From positions 1 to 64,000 of the IMG/VR virus record IMGVR_UViG_3300022413_000008: a DNA stretch of 64,000 bases; one strand, given 5' to 3'. A model generated the notes under the pieces. The model searched no databases and was not told where the DNA came from. It was given only the letters and a program-made list of their open reading frames with translations. The translations under genes were made by a program, and so were the position numbers. This stretch comes from a virus. Of this stretch, positions 13,550 to 21,444 are shown in pieces (the stretch's first letter is position 1; each line of letters opens with the position of its first letter).

Positions 13550-14500
13550 ATGTCTGAACACAACGATCTTGAACTCATCTCCTCGGCCGAGTCCGTCAAT
13601 GCTATCGAACGGGCGCAAATTGACACGCAGGTAGCGACGGCCAAGAAATACCCTCGTTCCCTATCAGAGGCTAAAAAACGCATGCTGGACGTGGTTCAGC
13701 TAGACCAGGAGACGGCAGCTGCCTGCTTCTACACCCTTCCAACCCGACGAGGCGGGGACAAGCCTATCCAGGGGCCGAGCATCCGCCTCGCAGAGGTAGC
13801 GATAGCCGCGTATCAGAACCTGTCGGCGGGCGCACGAATCGTCGCCGATGACGGCAACTTTGTCACGGCCCAGGGAATTTGCTTCGACATGGAGAATAAC
13901 ACTCGGATCACAATGGAGGTCAAGAGACGGGTAGTGGACAAGAACGGCAGAAGGTATTCAGAGGACGTAGTCGGAACCACGATGAACGCCGCTTGTGCCA
14001 TCGCTCTTCGGAATGCTGTGCTCAAGGTTATCCCTGGCGCTTTGGTTAAGCCTGTCTACGAGAAGGCATTAGAGTTTGCTGTAGGGGATCAGAAGACACT
14101 GGCGATGCGGCGGGCAAAAGCGGTGAAGCATTTCGTGCAGATGGGGGTAGAGGAACCTCGAATCTTTGCGGCAATTGGTGTCCGGGGCCTAGAGGAAATA
14201 GGGATCGAAGAGCTTACGGTTCTCATGGGGTTGCACACTGCGATTACTGATGGGGCGTCAACTCTTGACGAAGCTTTCCCGGAACTTAGCACACCCAAGA
14301 AGTCAGGGCTCACTGATCCGCCACCACCACAGCCTGCGCCGCCGCGCAAGCGCAAAACCAAGGCAAAAGCCACCGAGGCACCACCACCCGAACCTGAACC
14401 CGAACCCGAACCCGAACCCGAACCCGAACCCGAACCCGAACCAGAACCAGAAGAACTGGCAGGGACTCCTCCGGACGACGATGAACCACAACTATTTTGA
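13550..14500 (+). CDS. Probable phage recombination protein with Glu-Pro repeat tail, 316 aa
   Basis: The pattern LDQETAAACFYTLPTRRGG, IQGPSIRLAEVAIAAYQNL and TMNAACAIALRNAVLKVIP belongs to a widespread phage protein family encoded beside exonucleases and SSBs, and thought to act in single-strand annealing or recombination. This assignment is from memory and context, not from a decisive motif. After about residue 250 come Pro-rich and Lys-rich segments, then about 11 Glu-Pro pairs and an acidic end. The family core stops before these, so the tail is an add-on, perhaps for partner binding. Neighbours are nucleases and SSB. Confidence 0.65.
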   Translation: MSEHNDLELISSAESVNAIERAQIDTQVATAKKYPRSLSEAKKRMLDVVQLDQETAAACFYTLPTRRGGDKPIQGPSIRLAEVAIAAYQNLSAGARIVADDGNFVTAQGICFDMENNTRITMEVKRRVVDKNGRRYSEDVVGTTMNAACAIALRNAVLKVIPGALVKPVYEKALEFAVGDQKTLAMRRAKAVKHFVQMGVEEPRIFAAIGVRGLEEIGIEELTVLMGLHTAITDGASTLDEAFPELSTPKKSGLTDPPPPQPAPPRKRKTKAKATEAPPPEPEPEPEPEPEPEPEPEPEPEELAGTPPDDDEPQLF

Positions 14501-14502
14501 TT

Positions 14503-14712
14503 ATGACAACAGATGAAGTGAACAACGCGTTCTCGTATCACCCTCCGAAGGGTGATCAGGCAGAGAGGTATTCGAAGATCCGAGATGCAGGACATGGACT
14601 TGCATTCGTAATTCAGAAGCGTTGCCCTGAATCGAGAGAGAGATCATTGGCTCTAACCAAGCTGCGCGAAGCCATCATGTGGGCCAACGCTTCGATTGCG
14701 TGCAATGAATAA
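14503..14712 (+). CDS. acb2: Acb2-like anti-CBASS cyclic-nucleotide sponge, 69 aa
   Basis: Small protein with F-x-Y-H-P-P-K-G-D-Q at residues 10-19, Arg-Tyr at 22-23, CPESRERSLALTKLREAIMW at 41-60 and a final NASIACNE. This is the signature of the Acb2/Tad1 hairpin domain family (DUF7681). Known Acb2 proteins form hexamers that bind cyclic di- and trinucleotides made by CBASS, blocking abortive infection. Length matches the family. It lies between recombination genes, a usual place for small accessory genes. Identification rests on motif memory; nucleotide binding here is inferred. Confidence 0.8.
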   Translation: MTTDEVNNAFSYHPPKGDQAERYSKIRDAGHGLAFVIQKRCPESRERSLALTKLREAIMWANASIACNE

Positions 14713-14878
14713 CCGACGAGCCAAGTGGATCAATCGTCTCGCCGCCAGGCTGTGGATCATGAAACCTGACGAAGGCTCAGCTAAGACCATTGGCCGAAGA
14801 ATCAAAAAGGCCTACCAACAGGTGCCGCGCAACGAACGATTCAAATGGATGTGTGAACTAGAGGACCAAATGAGATGA
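14705..14878 (+). CDS. Basic hypothetical protein, 57 aa
   Basis: Overlaps the end of the Acb2-like gene and joins the next gene by an ATGA overlap. Very basic first half (NNRRAKWINRLAARLW) and a helical second half. Possibly nucleic-acid binding. Not recognised. Confidence 0.65.
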   Translation: MNNRRAKWINRLAARLWIMKPDEGSAKTIGRRIKKAYQQVPRNERFKWMCELEDQMR

Positions 14879-16014
14879 GTGACGAACGAGAAGGATTGCC
14901 TAGCGCAAGCGAGCTCGGCGCAATCGTAGCCTGTCCCGGGTATCAAAACGCGAAGGCTAAATTCCCGACCTCCCCCGAGCGGTACGCGCTGTTTGCCGCA
15001 GCTGGTGAGCAAATGCACGAGGCTCTCCAGATGTCCGTTGACGGGGAGGATCAGGAGTGGGAAAACCTCTCGGCGCGAGAAGAGTGGGTTGTCAGCGAGT
15101 GCATTAAGATTAGGCGTGCCCTATGTGAGGAACTTCTCGGCAACAAAGATCCATCAAAGTCTTTCACCGAGCAGAGATTCTGGCTGACATCGGCCGGCCG
15201 ACGGTTATTCTCCAGTCGCCTGGATTACGCTGCGTTGCGTGCTGATGGGCGCCACCTGCTGGTTGTCGACTACAAGACAGGGCCGGGCCATTACCCCGAA
15301 GCGACAATGAATTGGCAGATTCATGGCGGAATCGCAGCCTTCTGCTCCCAGGAAAACGCATCCCTCAATGGTCTTCAGCGGGTCTATGGAGCAATCATCC
15401 AGCCTCTAGTCACACGGAAACCTGTCGTTCTGGAACTAGATCCTGGCGAGATAGCTCCCCTGCAGACGCAGATCAGCCATGCAATTGCCGCGAGCAACCT
15501 CAAGAGTCCTCCCAGGATACCTGGAATGCACTGCATCTATTGTCCTGCTAGAGGAGCCTGCCCTGAGGCACAATCCGCCGCACCTCTGACCATCGAGACT
15601 AGATGGAAGGAGGGATTGCCACATCTGACGCCTGCTGCGATCACCAAGTTGTTGCCTTTTATCCCAGTGATCCAGAGCCGACTCGATGCACTGCGGGAGT
15701 TGGCCAAAGAAATTCTGGCGAAAGATCCTGATGGGTTGCCAGGTTACACCCTGAAGGAAGTAGGCGCCGGCCGTAAGATCACCGACGTTAACAAGTTTGC
15801 CGCAGTGGTGGCTGATTACGTGACACGCGATGAACTCCGTCCGCTGATGACCATTCCCAATGCTAAGGTGCGAGAGCTGTGGGTCTCCCGGGCAGCCAAA
15901 GACCAATCGATCACGAAGAAGGAAGCTACCGACCGTTGGGAACTGCTAATCGAAGAAGTGTCAGAACCTAACCCGACACAGAAGCGATTGTTCAAGAAAG
16001 GTAAAAGCAAATGA
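14875..16014 (+). CDS. Cas4/RecB-type PD-(D/E)XK exonuclease, 379 aa
   Basis: Motifs in order: Cys20, His48 (EQMHEAL), Asp117 (SSRLDYAAL), D132-Y-K134 and a C-terminal CIYCPARGACP cluster (Cys220, Cys223, Cys229). With Cys20 these make the four-Cys iron-sulfur site of Cas4/AddB-like nucleases (phage DUF2800-like group). It would resect DNA ends to make single strands for the annealing protein encoded upstream. ATGA overlaps on both sides show it is in the recombination operon. Confidence 0.8.
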   Translation: MSDEREGLPSASELGAIVACPGYQNAKAKFPTSPERYALFAAAGEQMHEALQMSVDGEDQEWENLSAREEWVVSECIKIRRALCEELLGNKDPSKSFTEQRFWLTSAGRRLFSSRLDYAALRADGRHLLVVDYKTGPGHYPEATMNWQIHGGIAAFCSQENASLNGLQRVYGAIIQPLVTRKPVVLELDPGEIAPLQTQISHAIAASNLKSPPRIPGMHCIYCPARGACPEAQSAAPLTIETRWKEGLPHLTPAAITKLLPFIPVIQSRLDALRELAKEILAKDPDGLPGYTLKEVGAGRKITDVNKFAAVVADYVTRDELRPLMTIPNAKVRELWVSRAAKDQSITKKEATDRWELLIEEVSEPNPTQKRLFKKGKSK

Positions 16015-16502
16015 GCAAAAGAAAACAAGATAATCAGACCGAAGAGGCAGTCATCTCCGAACACGAGCAGCTCGCCCGTGATATCGCAAGGTCGTTGCTC
16101 GCTGGCATGGCGAATACTTCCTTAGAACAGCGAGAGGCACAAGTCATTGCATGGGCGGCAGTCAATACGATTGACCTATTGAAACACCACTGGTTGAAGG
16201 ATGTGCGGCAAGGCCTTATCGGCAATGACGCCAAGCTGACCCTCAACTGCTCCCACGTGGTGGACTTCAACACGGAACTGGGCGCCCTCGAGAGCAAAAT
16301 CACCGGGAGCTTAGGTAAATGGAAGGACACGACAGGGCTGATTCCGCTCGCTGACCTAGACCAACTGGAGCTAGGATTCATGGAATCTAAGGAAAAAACG
16401 GTCGAGGTGCCTCCGGAAATACCCTGCGAGGACAACGCTGAGGACAACGACGAGGAGGAACATGGGACTGACGAGGACGATGGCGCGACGGATCTTACGT
16501 AA
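16011..16502 (+). CDS. Acidic-tailed hypothetical protein, 163 aa
   Basis: ATGA-coupled to the nuclease. A helical N-terminal part (ARDIARSLLAGMANTSLEQR) and a very acidic C-terminus (CEDNAEDNDEEEHGTDEDD), as in proteins that mimic DNA or contact SSB partners. A recombination accessory role is inferred only from position. Confidence 0.65.
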   Translation: MSKRKQDNQTEEAVISEHEQLARDIARSLLAGMANTSLEQREAQVIAWAAVNTIDLLKHHWLKDVRQGLIGNDAKLTLNCSHVVDFNTELGALESKITGSLGKWKDTTGLIPLADLDQLELGFMESKEKTVEVPPEIPCEDNAEDNDEEEHGTDEDDGATDLT

Positions 16503-16734
16503 GACACTTGACTGTTACTTAGCCGCAAAGCTCAAGGCTGCGGAGGAAAGAGAGCGAGCCAAGTGTGATCCACTGATTAGCGATGAAACCGTCAGTCAGA
16601 TAGTTGAAGCAGCAAAGGAGCTGAAGCTTAATGAGGATGACCCAGGCAGAAGTGGACGCATTCCTCAAGAGGAGGGGGGTAGCCAACGCATCAGTGTCCA
16701 AACTACCCCTCCCGGTAGCGGCCGCAAAGGCTGA
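16462..16734 (+). CDS. Basic hypothetical protein, 90 aa
   Basis: ATG preceded by GAGGAGGA. A basic helical protein (MARRILRKTLDCYLAAKLKA). It overlaps the preceding gene by 41 bases and the next by 104, a long overlap; the last third, rich in Gly, Ser and Pro, may simply follow the other frame. Unknown. Confidence 0.55.
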   Translation: MGLTRTMARRILRKTLDCYLAAKLKAAEERERAKCDPLISDETVSQIVEAAKELKLNEDDPGRSGRIPQEEGGSQRISVQTTPPGSGRKG

Positions 16735-17095
16735 CACTCCTCCCCCCGACTGGAAAGCTACGGCTCCCAGAACGGAGGTAGCATACGATGGGATCCTTCA
16801 ATCCCATGGCTACGATGTCATTCTGCATGAACCGATGCGCTTCATCCTGGGACGGAAGTGTAGCTACACTCCTGACTTCCTGACGATTGCAGATGGGTGT
16901 ATTTGGTTCCATGAAGTAAAAGGGGGATTCACCTATGACGACGCGAAAGTTAAATTCAAGGTCGCCGCAAAGATGTACCCGTTCTTTGGATGGGTACTGG
17001 CCGTGCAATCGAAGAAGGTCTGGACACGGCTGGATCTCCGAACAAACCGCCCGATAGACATAAACCAAATACTAAATACTTATGGACTGGAATGA
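16631..17095 (+). CDS. PD-(D/E)XK endonuclease, DUF1064-like, 154 aa
   Basis: Catalytic pattern: YTPDF (Asp82), then WFHEVKGGF (Glu95, Lys97) and basic residues after it, as in DUF1064 nucleases thought to act as Holliday-junction or replication-associated endonucleases. AAAGGAG lies ten bases before ATG 16631; an ATG at 16637 is possible. Length fits the family. Probably resolves branched intermediates for recombination or packaging. Confidence 0.7.
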   Translation: MRMTQAEVDAFLKRRGVANASVSKLPLPVAAAKADTPPPDWKATAPRTEVAYDGILQSHGYDVILHEPMRFILGRKCSYTPDFLTIADGCIWFHEVKGGFTYDDAKVKFKVAAKMYPFFGWVLAVQSKKVWTRLDLRTNRPIDINQILNTYGLE

Positions 17096-17462
17096 ATACC
17101 TAAAGGCATCGCAGCGAACCTCCGCCGAGGACAGCCTGCAACACGCCGTGCTCGGGATAGGCACCGAAGCCGGAGAACTGCTTGATGCCTACAAGAAGAA
17201 TCGATTCTACGCGGCACCGCTCGATCGAGTGAATCTCAAAGAAGAAATCGGAGACCTCATGTGGTATGTGGCTATGCTCTGTCGGAACAAAGGATTCGAT
17301 CTTCATGAGTGCCTCGATCTCAATATAGCCAAACTCAAGAGGCGATATCCAAATGCGTTCGACGAAGTGAAGGCAGTTTATCGAAACCTGCCTGCCGAAC
17401 GGAACGCGCTCGAGACACCGCTGGACGCAAGCGCAAGAATCCAAACAGGAGACGATTTATGA
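17082..17462 (+). CDS. MazG-like NTP pyrophosphohydrolase, 126 aa
   Basis: All-helical NTP-PPase pattern: E29-A-G-E32 in GTEAGELLDAYKK and E55-I-G-D58 in KEEIGDLMWYVAML, the two metal-binding pairs. Such enzymes hydrolyse (d)NTPs; phage versions may clean the nucleotide pool or alter alarmones. Length is typical of single-domain MazG-like proteins. Overlaps the preceding nuclease gene by 14 bases. Confidence 0.85.
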   Translation: MDWNEYLKASQRTSAEDSLQHAVLGIGTEAGELLDAYKKNRFYAAPLDRVNLKEEIGDLMWYVAMLCRNKGFDLHECLDLNIAKLKRRYPNAFDEVKAVYRNLPAERNALETPLDASARIQTGDDL

Positions 17463-17872
17463 GCGATGACCTAAGACAAGGACAATTCTCCGGAGTGCTC
17501 GTACGTAACTCGGAGTATTCGAACGATCGAGGCTTCGACATGCTGAAGTTCACGATCGCCGTCGAGAAATATGTGAGACCCGGGCAGGCCGAAGACAATA
17601 GCATGTATGTCCAATGCACGCTGTTTGGCAAGCGTGCCTCGGCACTCGAGGATCACTTGAGGAAGGGCACCACCATCAACGTCGCCGGGGAGATCTGGCT
17701 CCGACAATGGGTGACCAAGCAGGGCAAGCCAGGAGCTGGACTTCAAATGACTGTGAGTCAGTTTTCTTTCCAGCGAGCGTCGGCCGGCAAGTCAACAGAG
17801 AAAGCCGTTGCTCCGCAACGATCGAAACCGAAACCCGAAACCGACGATGAAGACGATGATGTCCCGTTCTGA
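17459..17872 (+). CDS. ssb: Single-stranded DNA-binding protein, 137 aa
   Basis: OB-fold SSB: GFDMLKFTIAVEKYV, CTLFGKRA and INVAGEIWLRQW are standard SSB strands; the C-terminus is acidic and ends DDEDDDVPF, the partner-binding tail. ATG at 17459 overlaps the MazG-like gene by ATGA. It covers single strands at the fork and during annealing, next to the nucleases and helicase loader. Confidence 0.92.
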   Translation: MSDDLRQGQFSGVLVRNSEYSNDRGFDMLKFTIAVEKYVRPGQAEDNSMYVQCTLFGKRASALEDHLRKGTTINVAGEIWLRQWVTKQGKPGAGLQMTVSQFSFQRASAGKSTEKAVAPQRSKPKPETDDEDDDVPF

Positions 17873-18137
17873 TATACTCATTGAACTGCAAATCCTCCGG
17901 GGCTTCTCACCGACAGCGGCCAGGGTGATGGTGAAACGGGCGGCTGTAGTTGAAGGTGCGACAACCGAGTGGCTCAATGGTCGGCCGGATTGCTCGGCTC
18001 AGTGGACGGAAATGATCGAGACTCTAAAGAATGAAGGCGAATTACCAAAGCAAGTAGTAGGTGCCATCATCATGCGCTTTCTCGAAGATGAAATGAATCA
18101 GTATGACAAAGGCATCCAAAAACCGCAGCTTAACTAA
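17856..18137 (+). CDS. Small helical hypothetical protein, 93 aa
   Basis: Overlaps the SSB end. Several in-frame ATGs (17847, 17856, 17859) are possible starts. Contains RGFSPTAARVMVKRAAVVEG and VVGAIIMRFLEDE, helical. Between SSB and the primosome protein, so a replication accessory role is plausible. Not recognised. Confidence 0.6.
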   Translation: MMSRSDILIELQILRGFSPTAARVMVKRAAVVEGATTEWLNGRPDCSAQWTEMIETLKNEGELPKQVVGAIIMRFLEDEMNQYDKGIQKPQLN

Positions 18138-18603
18138 ACAGGTTGAAGACTACCTCGACGGGAACGTCAAGCCCGATGCGCCGTTCATTGTGGAGCTCCT
18201 GAATGGATCGCTCCTCGCTCCTGGCATTGATAAACAAGGTGAGTACACTGATGCCACAACCGCGATCCTGAAAGTCCTCCTGGAAAGGCTTGGCAAAAAG
18301 CGACCGACAAAGGTTGACCCTCGAGCGGTCGAAGCAATCTATAACCTCTATCCACGAAAGGTCGGCAAGAAGGCTGCGCTCAAGGCCATAACAAAAGCTG
18401 TCCTCGACAAGGCGCTGCCATTCGATGCGACCGACCTAGGTTCCAGAATCGAATTCCTCGTCAACCGCACTAGAGAATACGCTGAAGAACGCCTGAACGA
18501 GGACCCAAATTTCACGCCACACCCAGCAACCTGGTTTAATCAGGGGCGCTACCTCGATGAACCGATATTACCAGAGAGAGAGGCAACCGGATGGACGACG
18601 TGA
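18103..18603 (+). CDS. Replication protein, primosome/O-protein C-terminal type, 166 aa
   Basis: The segment AIYNLYPRKVGKKAALKAI followed by TPHPATWFNQGRYLDEP is the usual C-terminal module of phage replication initiators that recruit the helicase loader. The first 70 residues lack an obvious wHTH, so this is a short form. It sits just before a zinc protein and the DnaC-like ATPase, supporting a helicase-loading role. Confidence 0.75.
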   Translation: MTKASKNRSLTKQVEDYLDGNVKPDAPFIVELLNGSLLAPGIDKQGEYTDATTAILKVLLERLGKKRPTKVDPRAVEAIYNLYPRKVGKKAALKAITKAVLDKALPFDATDLGSRIEFLVNRTREYAEERLNEDPNFTPHPATWFNQGRYLDEPILPEREATGWTT

Positions 18604-18866
18604 ACTCACAAGGCAAACAAACGGTAGGCCGCGTTAAGGTTTGCCAAGGGCACAAGTGCGGCAAAGCGCCGGACGGGTATAGCTACTTCTTTTGCAAGGA
18701 ATGCGAGACTGAGGTGCCGAACAATCTCCTCGAAAAGATTCGCCGAGCTTATAATGCGGATGACGGGAAGGTACTAAGGGCGCTCATGACAAGGGCAGCA
18801 ACCGATTTGCTTGCCAAACGAGAGGGACTATGCCGCAAGAAACGGAAAAACCGGAAGAAGCGCTAA
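18591..18866 (+). CDS. Small zinc-finger protein with basic tail, 91 aa
   Basis: C18-x4-C23 and FCKEC (34-39) give four Cys ligands. The end is a run of Lys/Arg (CRKKRKNRKKR). Overlaps both neighbours. Nucleic-acid binding is likely, perhaps as part of primosome assembly given its place between two replication genes. Confidence 0.65.
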   Translation: MDDVNSQGKQTVGRVKVCQGHKCGKAPDGYSYFFCKECETEVPNNLLEKIRRAYNADDGKVLRALMTRAATDLLAKREGLCRKKRKNRKKR

Positions 18867-19645
18867 CTAAGATTGATGGCGTATGCCAGGTGTGTGGCAA
18901 AGCTTTCAGTATGATGTGCCACTCGGAGGGCCTAGCCTTTTTCAGTGACGGCATGTCAGATGGAGAGGGGTTCCGGTGGGTGTGCCACGATTGTGCCCAT
19001 GCCGATCAGCCTGACATGGCGGAGGCGAAGGGCCAGATCATGCAGCACATCCCGGTCACCTACCGGAAGTCAGACTGGCAGCAGCTTGAGTCAATCTCAG
19101 GCTTGTCTCATGCAACGTTCAGCCGCCTGAGGGATTGGCCTCATACCGACAGCTTCCTGCTATGCGGCCCCTCACGCATGGGCAAGACCAGGCTCATGTG
19201 CATGCTACTAGGCCGGTATGCTGAGGAGGGCCGGGCCATAGAGTTCCACTCTCAACACAGCTTCCGGAAGGGTGTCGACGAGGGGATAAGGATGGGTTAC
19301 TTCCATGACTGGTTTGATCGCCTGGCCTCGGCGGACGTGCTCGCACTGGACGATCTCGGCAAAACCAAGGGTGTCGGCAAGCGGTTCGAGGAGGAGCTGT
19401 TCAACATCATTGACCGGCGCGTATCAGCTGGGCGGACAATCCTCGCGACAACCAATGCCAGCAAGCAAGGACTCCAGGCACGCTTCTCTCCTGAGATTGG
19501 AGGCCCTTTAGTGGCTCGACTGGATGAGATGTGCGCCTGCTTTGTATTCGGCCTACAGCAGGAGCCACTAGGCCTGACGGAAAAGCCTGAACCGGAACCG
19601 GAACCCGAAGAGGAAGAGGAAGAGGAAGAGGATATTGAGATATGA
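18830..19645 (+). CDS. dnaC: DnaC-like helicase loader ATPase, 271 aa
   Basis: AAA+ ATPase: Walker A GPSRMGKT at 113-120, Walker B LALDD at 171-175, sensor-like ILATTNAS. Before it is a zinc ribbon (C19-x2-C22, C52-x2-C55). The end has Glu-Pro pairs followed by about eight Glu. It would load the host replicative helicase. No phage helicase or polymerase is visible here. Confidence 0.85.
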   Translation: MPQETEKPEEALTKIDGVCQVCGKAFSMMCHSEGLAFFSDGMSDGEGFRWVCHDCAHADQPDMAEAKGQIMQHIPVTYRKSDWQQLESISGLSHATFSRLRDWPHTDSFLLCGPSRMGKTRLMCMLLGRYAEEGRAIEFHSQHSFRKGVDEGIRMGYFHDWFDRLASADVLALDDLGKTKGVGKRFEEELFNIIDRRVSAGRTILATTNASKQGLQARFSPEIGGPLVARLDEMCACFVFGLQQEPLGLTEKPEPEPEPEEEEEEEEDIEI

Positions 19646-20001
19646 AGAACGATCTGCTTAGCCACCTAGACCAAATGCCACCGTTGGCGTGCCGTCTGGT
19701 TGCCAGGCACCGCTCCCATAAACTCATGTCGTTACGGATGCTTAAACAAATGTCCGGACTGTCCATGAACATGGTGAAGAGACTCAGCACAGCCATTACA
19801 TGGGAAAACGTAAGGATTGCTGACGCAATAGCTTTTGCAAGTGCGTGCGGCGTCAACTTGCTCAAACCTAGACCCAAGCGTTTCTATCTGAAACGAGTGC
19901 TGGACGGCCCCACCCCAATCAAGACGCTGGCCGGCAAGGCAACCCAAGAAGAATATGTCACCAAACTACTAAAGCATTATGCGGAGAAAGCAACAGACTG
20001 A
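19642..20001 (+). CDS. HTH protein, 119 aa
   Basis: ATGA-coupled. SLRMLKQMSGLSMNMVKRLS (about 30-49) is a helix-turn-helix of the type in phage proteins that add KPRPKRFYLKR later, as here. May regulate the adjacent recombinase or replication genes. The operator is not visible. Confidence 0.7.
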   Translation: MKNDLLSHLDQMPPLACRLVARHRSHKLMSLRMLKQMSGLSMNMVKRLSTAITWENVRIADAIAFASACGVNLLKPRPKRFYLKRVLDGPTPIKTLAGKATQEEYVTKLLKHYAEKATD

Positions 20002-20887
20002 ACTCGAGGTAGGCATCGCACGATACATCAAGGACCAGGAGCACCGCTGGGCTTCCGCTACGCTACATGAGAACACCGTACGTCTCGCCAGATTCGCAGC
20101 CAGCATGGGGAGCCAGACAGTGACTGCCAAGGCTGTCTGCTCCTACTTGAGAGAGCTGAAGCAGGACTTGCGTGAGCAAACGGTCGGGTTCCACCAGAGG
20201 ACGATCAAGGCCTATCTCAAATGGGCCGCGCTCAACGGATACGAACAAAGGGGCATAGCAGACAACGTGCATGTCCGGTGCCGTAACTCCCCGCTGAAAC
20301 GCGAGACCGTTACTAACAAGGAATTCGACAAAATACTTGAGGCAACAGAGGAACTGTTTCCGACCTTAGTAGGCCCAATGAAGATGGCTTATTGGACAGG
20401 GCTCCGTGCGAGTGATGTCTGGCGGTTAAAGCCTGAACACGTGGATGTGAGTATCCCTTGTATCACCATCGTGCCGCTCAAAACGAAACGGCTCGGAACC
20501 CAGGTGACGATACCATTCGAATGGGGCACCCAATTGGGTGATCTCATTGAGGAGTTACTCAAAGTGACATCGAGTGGGCAAACCTTCTTCCCTTTCCCGA
20601 GCAAAGGCACTGCGAGACCAACGAACTCCTTCCATAGGAAAATGAAAAAAATCCAAGAGAAGGCGGGAGTGAGGAGGTTTACTTTCCATAGCTTGCGACG
20701 TACGTTCATTTCAAACATCATGAATTCAGGTGCATCTCCCCAGATTGCGGGCGCAGTTGTGGGAATCAGAAGCCCCGTCGTGCTCGCACGCTACGCCGTG
20801 CCGCAAATGGATGGGCTCCAGGAAATGATGGAGACCGCAAGGAAATATACAACCAGAAAGGACAGGACATGGAATCGGCGGCAGTAA
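19979..20887 (+). CDS. Tyrosine recombinase/integrase, 302 aa
   Basis: Catalytic residues in order: Arg143 (GLRASDVWRL), Lys170 (LKTKR), His237 and Arg240 (HSLRR), Tyr272 (ARYAVP). The usual second His/Trp in the H-x-x-R ... H/W ... Y set appears replaced (VGIRSP). A SAM-like N-terminal domain covers residues 1-95. Could integrate the phage, resolve genome dimers or move a cassette. No attP-like core with flanking arms was recognised nearby. Confidence 0.85.
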   Translation: MRRKQQTELEVGIARYIKDQEHRWASATLHENTVRLARFAASMGSQTVTAKAVCSYLRELKQDLREQTVGFHQRTIKAYLKWAALNGYEQRGIADNVHVRCRNSPLKRETVTNKEFDKILEATEELFPTLVGPMKMAYWTGLRASDVWRLKPEHVDVSIPCITIVPLKTKRLGTQVTIPFEWGTQLGDLIEELLKVTSSGQTFFPFPSKGTARPTNSFHRKMKKIQEKAGVRRFTFHSLRRTFISNIMNSGASPQIAGAVVGIRSPVVLARYAVPQMDGLQEMMETARKYTTRKDRTWNRRQ

Positions 20888-21444
20888 AGGCCCTCAAGAA
20901 GGGCGATGTAATCCAGGTGCTTCAAGGAGATCACATCGCCACACTCGGCATCGTTACAAGCGCAGGCACATCCCTGTTGAAGTGCTGGTGCAGAAGCCCT
21001 CACCCTGACGCAAAGCAATATCACTTCGAAGTCGAAAGGTATTGCGTCAGGCGAATCGGACGAGGGGCCAAAGGGCCACCCCGCGCCAAACAACAAGAAC
21101 CGGATAAGATCGTTCACAGGCCAGTTGCTAAGCCACCTCCGGAACTCCCAGCGGAAGTCCTGGAAAAAGCTAGGGAAATTGCGGAGAACATAGTGCCACA
21201 GGACGACTCAATTCTTGTGAGCCAGGCACCGGCCGCATGCCACCCGCTACCGATCAAGGATTACCATGAACCAGAACGAGATACCAATACCGCCCCCAAG
21301 AAAGCTAAGAGAAAAAAGCGTAAGTCCACGCGGAAGAAAGTTCAGTCTCCGGGTCAGGATAGCCGAAGTCGACGGAGGGAAGTATCTGTTCCGGTGGAGG
21401 GTCAGAATACAGGGCAAAATCTACCGGCGCCAGAAAACTCGTAG
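20869..21444 (+). CDS. Hypothetical protein with basic tail, 191 aa
   Basis: Overlaps the recombinase by 19 bases. The first 70 residues look like a small SH3/OB-type strand protein (KKGDVIQVLQGDHIATLG). The tail is very basic (KKAKRKKRKSTRKK). Its last 179 bases are shared, in another frame, with the next gene. Probably DNA or RNA binding; not recognised. Confidence 0.6.
   Translation: MESAAVKALKKGDVIQVLQGDHIATLGIVTSAGTSLLKCWCRSPHPDAKQYHFEVERYCVRRIGRGAKGPPRAKQQEPDKIVHRPVAKPPPELPAEVLEKAREIAENIVPQDDSILVSQAPAACHPLPIKDYHEPERDTNTAPKKAKRKKRKSTRKKVQSPGQDSRSRRREVSVPVEGQNTGQNLPAPENS

Noticed and set aside
14089-14595. - strand frames opposite the Glu-Pro tail (Gly-Ser and Phe-Gly runs)
   Set aside because: Artefacts of the CCCGAA repeat read backwards; the + strand gene has family-level similarity.
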